A stretch of 64,000 nucleotides of DNA, taken from positions 3,386,593 through 3,450,592 of the forward strand of contig NW_006917097.1 in assembly GCF_000516985.1 (NCBI RefSeq). Direction: 5' to 3'. The translations under genes and the position numbers were made by a program. The DNA is from Pestalotiopsis fici W106-1 (taxonomy: Eukaryota; Ascomycota; Sordariomycetes; Amphisphaeriales; Sporocadaceae). Shown in pieces: positions 1-12,800 of the stretch. Numbering within the stretch: the stretch's first letter is position 1; the number at the start of each line of letters is the position of its first letter. The notes below the pieces were generated by a model. It worked only from the letters and a program-made list of their open reading frames with translations. It searched no databases and had not been told where the DNA came from.

Positions 1-1590
<1,590 letters not shown>

Positions 1591-2520
1591 TTACAATATG
1601 AGGTAGGAGCAACGAGTCCAAGAGGATCGACTGCTTGTGATACTAGATCGCTGGAGAAAGAATATCTTCCGAAGTCTTGACGACAGGATGTGAGAGAGGA
1701 AGAGGCAATCTTTATTTACCCTCGCAGCGAGAGCGACAGCATAAATAAACTGACCACTTGAAAGCGCTTGCTAGCATCGGGACCCAGGTGTTCCACTGGA
1801 CATGCCACCTTTCGTGGGCCGGTTCTGAGAATTTTTTTTTTTTATGAATATAACTCGAGAGAATACCAAGCGATGGCCTCATCTCATCTCCAACCTTGTC
1901 GAACCCTGCATGGCTTGGTCATGACTCCACAAGAAGCGACAGCGGGTTGCCATGTACCTCTCTGGGGCGGGATAATTGATATCCATGGCGTGTACGGGCC
2001 GGACCAAGTACACGGCAAGTATCTTATGAGGAGCAGAGGTGCCCGCGAATGGATGACAGCTCGATGCAAGCGAGCCATCCATGGTCCGAGGTATGGAGAG
2101 CACTAGCTGCCCATACTGCGGCATTGCCTGACAGGCGGCCCAGCTCCATTGCGCCGGGGAGGTACCTCAAAACGACTCAGAGAAAAGGTTCCGCATCCAG
2201 GGTCCGACGCTTGTCGGATCTGAGGGCTACTTTCTAGTTTCTAGGTGGTACGTAGTAGCCAAGAAGAAGGAGCAGAAGATTCTGACCTAGCCTGTTGTCA
2301 TTGCTGAACGAAAGCACAGACATGGCAGTCTGTTCCGGTCGTTGTGGTGAAGAAAAAAACCGGCCGAGGTGGCAATGGGGAATGCTGGCGAAGTGCCCAG
2401 GCGGTACGAACAGATTTCCATGCAGGACGAGACGCAAATCAATGCTTCCGGGTGGGTGGGGCATCTAGTTTGTATTAGGTTCTGATGGAGAGATGCGAAG
2501 TCGGCGTTATCGAAACAATC

Positions 2521-2529
2521 TTATCAGAT
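2521..2529 (-). promoter_or_regulatory. Single iron-responsive GATA-factor site (SreA/Fep1/Urbs1 type)
   Basis: The sequence TTATCAGAT is the reverse complement of ATCTGATAA, an exact match to the ATCWGATAA consensus known for fungal iron-repressive GATA factors. It lies about 1.1 kb upstream of the monooxygenase start. A lone 9-mer of this kind is expected about once per 65 kb by chance, so it gains weight mainly from the palindrome at 3794-3812. Binding is inferred. Confidence 0.5.
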
Positions 2530-3793
2530 GGAGATGCATGAGCGGCCCATGGGTCCTGCGCCAGCTACGGCGCCCGTGCCTTGCCCCTGACCCTGGATGC
2601 TCCGAGGTTGCTTAAACCGCCTCCTGGTAAAGGAAAACGGTCAGTCTCATCGACGATGGCCAATGACCTGGCCCTCAGTATCCATTCTGGTGCAGTGAAT
2701 TTTGGTAATAGTGCCGGATTAGCCAAGGGTTAGTACCTACAAGTAGTAATGAATAGCCCACACCGTTGCCGATTGATTCGTGATCGTTGTGCCGAGTCGA
2801 CAATTGCTGAACCCAAATATGACTGGGAATTACGTACACATTGATGAATGCAAGTGCCACAATTGCCAGACATCGCGGAAATCAACTTGCTCCGTTGCCT
2901 GCACTGCCGGATCTAGTACGCCGGGAGCCAAGACGTTGGAAATGTACGGTATAACTGCTGCTTGTATACGTAGCAGCTGTCTACGAAGTAACCAGTCGTC
3001 TCCGTAGCGTGGTTTAAGTTGGAGCCATGATTGGAGCCGTAGTCAAATTGGAAGCCCATATTTCGTGCTTGCCCATACGACCGCCACGTTCATCACGTCC
3101 ACATAATAGGCAGCCTATTACATATGCAGATCCGAGGTGCATACTATTTGCGGTTCAGCCCTGTTAAACCTGCATGAATGCTCAGATGGTTCTGGTCGAT
3201 TCGCGGCGGTACGTGTAACGCTTCTTTCATCTACTACGTCGATAGACTACTACTGTGCCTCTGGGCAGCAGAATCTGTGTATAGATCTCGCTATACTAGG
3301 ACCCTACAAGACTCTGTCAGACAGTAGCAGCCCACAAGTAATACACATTGCGATGCCGAGTAAATCGGGACCTCAACGGCCAGGCGAACCACAATGGGAA
3401 CATATAATCTTCACATAGACGCCGATCGTACGACTCGTGTTCCTGTGTGGCCGTTCCGAAAGCAGTTTCAGGGTCCGTTCCGTAGGGAAAAACTCGCCAT
3501 TTGGGATCCGAAGTTGACCTCGGCGGCTGGGTTGTACAGTAGCATGTTGAGCGCAAGCACCCTAGGGTCCCGTAACCTGCCTAGATCGGACATGAATGGT
3601 CTGAGGCGATGAATAATGCAAGCGAGCTTGCGATCCCAGAGGAGCCCGTGGTGGAAAATTTTTCATCATCAGAAAAACCGCTCACGGAGAAACACGGTGA
3701 AGATCGGCCAGCATGCCAGAACCCTGGCCAAAAGCCGCGGTGCGGAGGAGTCCCGTGGTCCTGGCAGAGGCGTGGTGATTGGATGCAGAGATT

Positions 3794-3812
3794 TTATCTG
3801 ATGATCAGATAA
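3794..3812. promoter_or_regulatory. Palindromic double iron-GATA-factor site
   Basis: TTATCTGATGATCAGATAA reads identically on both strands about one central G: two exact ATCWGATAA sites head to head. Fungal iron-dependent GATA repressors with two zinc fingers (SreA, SRE, Fep1, Urbs1) repress siderophore genes through this core under iron sufficiency. It sits between the two divergent siderophore genes, 2.35 kb from the monooxygenase start and 3.07 kb from the NRPS start, and could act on both. The match is seen directly; the regulator and effect are inferred. Confidence 0.75.
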
Positions 3813-4124
3813 GATTACTGGGTGAAGAGAACGGGTCAGTTGCCGGGGTCCTGGAGTCGATCGGAGCCCCACCCAGATGATCCATTGTAACGGACCATAC
3901 AAATGGGAAGGTCCCATACCCACGATCTTTGGCCAAGCCGGACGAATTTGATGGTTTGGCCTCGCTTTCCGAGCTTCGACCCATCGGCAATCGGTTTGTG
4001 GCGTAAAGATTCTGGTCTGGGCTGAATACTAAGTAGTTGGATGCAATAAATAAGGTCATGAATGCGTCGTGGACTCGTGCTAGACGTCAGTATTGAATTG
4101 GGGACGCGGCAGCTCTATAGCCTG

Positions 4125-4151
4125 AAGGCAGGCAAGGCAAGGCAAGGCAGG
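4125..4151. repeat. Imperfect AAGGC microsatellite
   Basis: Five-base repeats of AAGGC with one interrupted unit. No functional meaning is evident. Confidence 0.7.
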
Positions 4152-6713
4152 TAGTCCATATTGAGTCAGGGATTCGGGGCACACGCAAGCGGCGGTAGAT
4201 GGCCGCACGGGGTCGCCAACGGCCCCCTCTCTCTGGATTCTCTCTGCGCGGGTGATGCCACTCGTGGGCGGCTCGCAAGGCAGTCCTTTGCGAAGGGCTC
4301 CCGTCTCGATGCGCAGAAAACAGCTCGCTCGAGCTCGCTCGACATGTCGCTCGTATCGGAGATGTTGTTCGGCCTCGGTGTTTTGCTCATGGCAAAAGTA
4401 AGTGGCTGCTGCGGAGCTTTTGGGTGCGTAGTGTAGCCAAAGACATGCAGTTCAGTGTACATCGATGGAGCCACCCATAAGGTAGAGGGATCAAGCCAAG
4501 CTCACTTAATAACCTGCTTGAACGAATTCGAACTGCACTAGTAAATCCGGCTGCTACCGTCAGCCAGTCTGTAAGTCCCGCTCTGAAAGTCGCAATTATT
4601 AGCTCATGTCCAGTCTTTTGCATGCCCCGATCAGCAAGGGTAAAGACCAGAAAAAGCCGGGTTGATGGATTAATCGTCAGGCACACACCTTGTTCTGCTT
4701 CTCTGCTCTGAGACATTGGCTCAACTTCTGAAGTCGAGGCCAAAGGATCAGCATGGAGGGGGGTTTTCCCACAGACATGACTACAAACATATTTACAATC
4801 ATGGACGAGACAGGTGGCAGCAATATAACAGACAGCCGTCTGACAGACCATCGGTCTCCGAGATGTATGTACATCAATCATCATGCTTCTGGAAATGCAC
4901 TACACAGGAGATGTGTGGCGGGACGATCTACCTTTAGGTAATATCCCACACAGCCATGTAACCCTACTGTGTAGTAGGTATGTGACTAGAAGCAGAATTA
5001 TGATACCATAATATGATCAGGGAGAAAAGTACCCTGCCGTGCTAGCCAGCAGCTACGTATGCGGCTATATAAGTGTGCACATAGGTGTGTATGCAAGTGA
5101 ACAAGTTGAGAAAATTTACGCGGGTATGCACCATGTTGACTGAAGTACTACGGTAATACTGTCGACGACGACATGAATGGCACTTTGCAAATATGATCCT
5201 AGAGGAAGGCATAGGAAATCGAACTGGAAAGGGTGTTTTAGTTACCAGTACCCAGATATGCTGCTCAGTAATGATAAGTAGTGTAGGTACCTTACTCCCT
5301 AGCTACTGGTACTAACTGTCAGCACTTAAGCACTATATGGTAGCGAAGAGCCAGGAAGCACCATCACCCATGAAGCAGCCGTGTCCGCTGTTCAATCAAC
5401 TACTAGTACTAGACCCGCCCCAATTAGTGGACGACATTCACTACCTACCATTTGTTACCAACCTCTGTTACCCCCCCTCTTTGTCCCTCACCAGCCAAAG
5501 CTCCCTGGTGGCTCCCCACGCTGCATCCATCCACTTTGAGTTGAAAAAAGTCAAATCAGTGACGTAAACGTAAAAGAAATCCGTCGACTTCAGCCCGAGA
5601 GTGGGCACCCTCAAACACCCCTCCGTTGGCAAGCGCGTGGCCTGGTCCGACAGGGAATAGTAACTACAAGGCGGCATGTGTAGGCGCGTCGTCGTGCGTT
5701 GGCGTGTTTGGCCGCTCTGCCCAATGTCCAGGACGTACTCATGGCACATTGCAACCAGCTCCACCCCCCTCCAGCGTCCTCGAGATGGTGTTGATTCAGA
5801 TGACTCCCATAGTGATTAGAGTTTCGGCTGCCAGTGATGTGGATGCTCTCCTGCCCGATGAAGATATGGCCCTTGGGCTTTTGGGTAGCATGGCGTGGAC
5901 AATGGTTGTTCCCGAAGGTAGTCACCTGTTCCAACGGGCACATTCAGTCGTCCATGAGAGGGGTTCTACTAGAGGGTGGTGCGTCTTCCGCAAGTCGCAA
6001 CCAAGGTGGGATTATTATTCCAATGTACTGACCGTCTGAATATGTGTAGCTAAGTGTAAGTGCGCGTTCGTACCTGCTAGGTATCTCCTCCCCTCCTCAG
6101 GTTTGAGACATACATCAGTAGCATTCCCGTTACATAGGAACCACTTGCTCTGTCGTCAGAGAATCGGATAATTTTCTTCAACAATTGGCCCGACTGAGTG
6201 GTCAACCTGTGTTTTTATTGCGTCACTTCACATTAACAAATTCAAACTTGTCCTGTCCTATCCTGCCCTTCCCTTGCTTTTCCTACCCCGTGATGAGAAA
6301 AGACTGGTGCAAGTCCTGGTCGGAGGGGCAGCTTCTACAACAACGACAAGGCTGGCGCCTGACATGGTTTGGCAATAACGGCTGGGCCAGATAACCAAGT
6401 GACTCCGAGTTTGAGCTTGATTTCCAAACAGGCTTGCATACACACATCAAATCTCTCCCTCGGAGACACGTGCCGCACCTGCTTGTCTGCTGCACGTCAG
6501 AGGAGTCTGCGTCGAACCCACGTACCGTACGGCACGAAATTAGGGACCGGGTGCGACATCACAAGCGTCATCCATTGGACACAGACTCTGGATTGGCCCA
6601 GGGCGTTTGTGCATGTTGCTAAGACTGACTCCATTTACCATCAGCCTCCAAAACGCCCGCATCCAGGGAATAGAACTACCTGACTGGCCCCTTCCGCTTT
6701 GGTGAATCTCCGT

Positions 6714-6733
6714 CCAATCAGCTTGCGCGCATT
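6714..6733 (+). promoter_or_regulatory. Candidate CCAAT-complex/HapX element
   Basis: CCAAT at 6714-6718 is followed after exactly 12 bases by ATT at 6731-6733, which fits the published CSAAT-N12-RWT rule for joint binding of the CCAAT-binding complex and the iron regulator HapX. It lies about 145-165 bp upstream of the NRPS start codon, a normal promoter distance. The RWT half is weak information (1 in 16 by chance), so this is a candidate only. Confidence 0.4.
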
Positions 6734-6877
6734 ACGAATTGCCTGGAACCTTTAATCCAAACTGCTCATGATTTCAAGCTCCGGTCGTTATAATACGTCC
6801 TTAAATCTGTGTAGGTACGGCATCTTCGCCAGGCTAGATGCATTTGGGGCAGCACGGCACCTACTTGGTTGTCGACT

Positions 6878-9800
6878 ATGGAGGAACTTAATCAGACCAT
6901 GGGTCTATCCGTCCTTAACCCGACACCCGCGATTCTTCCTGGCCCAACTCTATTGCACGACCTCGTCAGGAAATCGACCAATCAGGATGGACCTGCCATC
7001 GACTTCCTCGCAGAGGATCAACAACGACTCGCCTTGTCGTATGCCAGTCTCGACCTCTTATCAGATCGGCTCGCAGAACGTATATCACAGTCCCTACAAG
7101 CATCACCAGCCCAGCATGTCACGGAGCAGCTCATTATTCCCCTCATGATACCCCAGAGCCCTGATCTCTATGTTGCACTCCTAGCAATTCTCAAATCAGG
7201 CGCAGCTTTCTGCCCTATAAATCTCGATGCTCCTGCAGACCGTGTCAGTTTCATCTTCAAAGACGTACAAGCCAGTCTTGTTCTCACTACATCGAGACTT
7301 GCGCATCGTATACCAGCTGCGACCACTAGAACGACTGTCATTTGTGTTGACCAAGAGCCCAGCTCTTTACTGGTGAACCCCGAGCATGTTGCGCCAGACC
7401 GTATTCGTGCGCGGGAGTGCACACCGCATGATTTGGCGTACGTGATGTATACGTCTGGCTCGACAGGGACACCCAAGGGCGTTGGCATCTCGCATTTGGC
7501 AGCAACCCAAAGTTTGTTGGCTCACGATCGTCACATACCCGCTTTCTCTCGTTTTCTTCAATTCGCCGCCCCAACTTTTGATGTTTCTGTCTTTGAGATT
7601 TTCTTCCCTCTTTTTAGGGGAGAGACTTTAGTATGTTGTAATCGGACAGACCTGCTGTCGGACCTCTCCGGCATCATCAACAAGCTCGATGTCGATGCCT
7701 GCGAGTTGACACCTTCCGTCGCTGGCAGTCTTGTGAAAAAGAGGCACCGCGTCCCCAAGTTGAAGTTAATGCTTACCATTGGCGAAATGCTTACGGAGCC
7801 GGTGGTACAAGAATTTGGTGGCGATGCACACGCCCCAGGCATCCTTTGGGGCATGTATGGTCCAACAGAAGCAGCAATTCATTGGTATGATACCCTTATT
7901 AATATAACTTGTCCAAAGACCACCAATTACCTCTACTAATCTCCCTGTAGCACATTACAGCCTGCGTTTGGGCGAAACGCATCGCCTAGTTGCATTGGTA
8001 TACCACTTGATACTGTATCCGCTTTTGTGATCACAGCGCCGGCCAATCAGGCCGAGACTTTGCCTTTTGAGATTGCCCCAATTGGTCAGGTTGGAGAACT
8101 CGTCGTTGGCGGACACCAGTTAGCCACGGGATATCTGAATCGGCCAGAACAGAATGCCGCCTCCTTCATCGATACCGAGTTTGGTCGCGTGTACAAAACC
8201 GGTGACAAGGCACGAATACTTCCTGATGGTACCATTGAGTGTTTAGGTCGCGTGTCCGAGGGCCAGATCAAGCTCAATGGTCAACGAATGGAAATTGGTG
8301 AAGTTGAGCACGCAATACTACGCACTCATGGCTGTCACAGCGCCTATGTTTGCGTCATTTCAAACGTACTTGTTGCTTTTGCTGCCGTTGATGAAGTATC
8401 CGGTATGCGCGATGAGATCATTGCGAACTGCAAGCGATGGCTGCCAGCCTTTATGATACCATCTGAGATTGTGGTCATGGAGTCATTCCCGCGACTACCA
8501 TCTGGAAAGATTGACCGAATGCGGCTCAAGCAGGATTTCTCACGCTCGCAAGTTGACCAGTCCTTGCCCAGAGAGGAACAGCAATTCAAGGATGACCTTG
8601 AAAGGCTGCTGTGTATCTCTACTAGCGATATGCTCGACACATCAGTACAGTTATCAACTCGATTGTCGTCTGTCGGCGTCGATTCGCTTTTAGCAATTCA
8701 ACTAGCAGCACAACTGAGAGATTCGGGCATCTCTGTGAGCCCGCTGGATATACTCAGTTCCGCGAACTTGGCTGATCTACATCAAACAATTAAGAAACGT
8801 GAAAGCGAGCCGAGGGAATCGCAAGCCACCACAAATGGGCATCGCGAAGTCGACGACATTGATTTAAGTGCTTTATTGGCCTCGGATGACACATACTCGG
8901 CCAAGTCGCTGGACATGGAAATGATCACTGATTGCACATCCCTGCAAGTATCGATGTTGGTTGAGACAATCAAGGATCCAAAGCTATATGTCAACACTGT
9001 CGATATTGCTGTGCCTCGGAACACCTCATATGAAACGATTAAATCGTGGTTCATAGATATCGCACAAAAGAACGAAATCCTACGATCAGGCTTCATTCAC
9101 CTCCACGATCGCATGGTTCGCGTAGTTTGGAAACAGCTCACACAATCTCAGATTTGCAGGACTGGAAATATCTGTGCAACCGAATCTCCCGATATTGATC
9201 ATTTCCTTGAGCACCCTCTACAGATCATCGTCGACGAGGAGTCCGCGAGCGTCAAAATCATTCTGCATCATGCTATATATGATGGCTGGACCATCGATGT
9301 ACTTATTGATGATTTGACCTCGCTGGTTGACGGTCAAACATTGCCCGATAGACCATCATTTCGAAGCGTTGCTCATCAACTGGCTTCGAAACTGCCGCAG
9401 AATGACTCGGACAAAGAGTTCTGGGCCGAGCACTTGCGAAACAGCGTGGGAGCTTCCTTACCAAATTTCAAGACGATGGCAGTTCCAAATCCCGAGGTTG
9501 ATTCCCATAGACATATGCTTCAAATCGACCCGAGAGTGGTGCAAAGTATTGCACTTCAATCAGAAGTCACACCACAAGCAATCTTTCAGTCTAGCCTTCT
9601 ATGGTTTTGGGGTGCCATTACTGGCGCTGATGATGTGAATATAGGGTCAGTGTTCTCAGGTAGGACTTTACCCGTTGATGGAATCGAGCGTGTCATGGGA
9701 CCATGCCTTAGCACACTGCCCATTAGAGCACGACTCGCCGAAGGTAGCAACATTCTGGATCTGGTACGCAGCACACATACCACAAACCGGCAAATCATGC

Positions 9801-12800
9801 ACCAGAACCCAATCAGCCTCGCAGATATCAAGAAGCTCGCAAAGCTGCCACAGGGCAGTACGCTCTTCGATGTGCTCTTTGTGTACCAAGAATCCTTGTC
9901 AAGTCGGAGGAGGAAGCGAAATTCAATCTATGAGATCAATCACAAAGACCATGTGGAATCTCCGCTCCTTCTTGAGATTGAGCCTCTTGCCGAAAGCTAT
10001 CGGTGCAAATGGACGTTTCACTCAGATGCGTTCTCCATGGATCAGGTTCAGTCCTTTGCGCAACTCTTCTCGCATCTGTGTACCTATTTCACTCACCAAA
10101 TACACGCATCCCTCGACTCAATTCTATCGTCATTCCCATCAAGTAACTTGTCAATCTGTGCATCGGATATCAAGGAACTGGAAATCTGCTCTAGTTTGCC
10201 TGAAGTCGTTGAAATGACAGCGGAGTCCAAGCCGCAAGCTGTTGCTCTTTCTTTCGCTAGCATGATTAGCGAAGAAGCCGCCCAAACGGAGGAGCTCACC
10301 TATGAGCAACTAAATCAGAGAGCCAACCAAGTTGCAAGGTATTTGGTATCCTTGGGAGCCATGCCTGGTGGCATAATTGCCATTGTTATGGAGAAGTCGC
10401 CTTTATTGTATTGTGCCATTCTTGGTATCCTTAAAACTGGCTGTGCTTATCTTCCCCTTCTACCTTCAACGCCCCAGACAAGGATACAAATGATATTGGA
10501 TAGTTCGCGACCACAAATGTGTCTTGTTGAGGATACTTTGCCGTTTGATAGGTACTCTGTACCTTGTACTCTCGTCGGTTTGCGAGACCATTCCTTCAAG
10601 CAGTTTCCTCTCGCCAACCTAGACATTCCTCAGAAAGGATCACAACTCGCCTACGTCATCTTCACGAGCGGGACGACCGGAACACCAAAAGGTGTTTCTG
10701 TAACCAACAAGAATATGCTGAGCAACATCAAAGCTTTGGAAAACATCTACCCGGTGGAAACTGGGGCTAGTATGCTACAAGCTTGCTCGCAGGCTTTCGA
10801 CGTGTCGGTTTTTGAGATCTTCTTCGCTTGGGCAAATGGCATGCGTCTTTGCGCAGCTACAAACGATACCTTATTTGCGGACCTGGAAATGTCCATCAGA
10901 GCATTCAATGCTACTCATCTCAGTATGACTGTCACGGTCGCATCTCTGATAAACCCGTCAAGAGTACCCTGCGTCAAATTTCTGGTGACTTCTGGCGAAC
11001 CAATGACGGACGAGGTTCTCGAGAAGTGGAACAGCGTTCTGTATCAAGGTAATTGCCCTTTCAGTAGGTTACTAGCCGGAATCAATGTGTTGACAATGTA
11101 CAGGATATGGTCCCTCGGAAACTACCAATATTTGCACCGTGCGAAAGGTATACCCAGGTGATTCGTCTCAATACCTGGGCTCAGCACTCGAGAACACATC
11201 ATCATTTGTTTTTCACCCTAGTTCAAATCACGTCCTACCCCTCGGGTGTATAGGAGAACTGTGCTTTGGTGGTGATCAGGTCGCCGCCGGCTACTTGAAC
11301 ATGCCGGAGACGACAGCGGCCAAGTTTTTTGAGCACCCTCAATATGGCAAACTGTATCGTTCAGGCGACAAGGGCAGGATGCTGTCCGACGGCTCGCTCA
11401 TCATTCTGGGAAGGCTCGATTCTCAGGTCAAATTGAGAGGCCAACGAATTGAATTGCGCGAGATTCAAGCTGTCGCACTCGATTCAGGCGTGGCGCGAGC
11501 ATGTTCATGCGTGCTGCTACGTCAAGATGCACAAAACTCACAGCAATTGGTCTTATTTTATGTACCAAGCTCGGAAGATGCCACGGAATTCAATGTCTTG
11601 CATCTGAAGGCACCAAGGAAAGAAGAGATCCGAAAGTTGTTCCAGGTCCTTCAAGATGTTCTGCCTGCTTACATGATTCCTTCCTTTATCGTACCGATAT
11701 CTTGCCTGCCATTGACTTCTTCTGGAAAAACAAATACAGATCGTCTCCGCGAGAGTGCTGCTACTTTGTCTCCTAATATTTTGAACCAGTATAGCACGGT
11801 ATTGGAGAATGCGGAAGAAAACTCGGAATGGACAACAGCCGAAGAGCACATACTAGACGCACTGGCAACCACTCTGGGTGTGGAAAAGAGAACCGTCAGT
11901 CGATGGACTTCATTCGCCACGCTTGGCCTTGACTCAATATCAGCAATGCCTTTATCAAGGCGATTACAATTGGCTTTTGGCTGCAGAGTCCCCATCTCCC
12001 AGATTCTCCAAAACCCCAGCATAGGTCGCCTTGCAAAGGCAATCACATCATCAAAGGCAAGACCAGTCCAAAATGGAATCCAATCAACACGTCCGCTTGA
12101 TTTACTGCCAGACGAGATCATTAATTTCATCATGAGGCGTCTTGAAGATGAAACTCAAACAATCGAGAAAATTCTTCCGTGTACACCGCTACAAGCTTCC
12201 ATGCTTGCTTCTACGATTTCATCGACTGATCCTTTCAGATATCGAAATCAAATGATCTTTCGAATTCATGGCGATGGACAAGATCTCATGTCGTATTGGC
12301 AACGGATGCGCTTTCGCCACGATATTCTTAGAACATGTTTTGTTTCTACAGATGACGCTCTCCATCCTGTGATTCAGCTTGTCTTGAAACCTACAAAGTT
12401 TCTTTGTAAACAGCTTCTTGGACCAGACTTAGAGGGGTGTGCTGCAGAACATCTGGAGTCATTGCAGAGCCCGCTAGACTCTCTTGAACCTCCAATTTCT
12501 CTCGCTTTGATCACCACCTCGGAACGGCAACGTTACCTCTCTTTCGTCTGTCATCACGCGTTATATGATGGCGTTGCCATAAGAACGCTGCTCTCCGAGA
12601 TCGAAAGACTTGCACGAGGGGAGGCTTTACCCGCAACGCCACCGTTTAGTGATTTCCTACGTGAAGCGCTTACTCTCCCCAAGGATACTGATGATTTTTG
12701 GGGCCAATTTCTCAAGGACTTCACCCCGCGTCATCTGCCACATGGCCTAACCATCAACGGAGTCAATGGTACAAATGGAGTTCATGGCCTCCAAAAGCCA

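Noticed and set aside
4387..4884. Possible 165-codon gene on the minus strand
   Set aside because: Composition is random-looking, there is no domain and no splice extension; it overlaps short frames on both strands.
5626..6039. Possible 137-codon gene on the plus strand
   Set aside because: No recognisable motif, no flanking splice sites that extend it; treated as chance.
7058..7066. TTATCAGAT, another exact iron-GATA match
   Set aside because: It lies within the first exon of the NRPS coding sequence; one such match is expected by chance in a window of this size.
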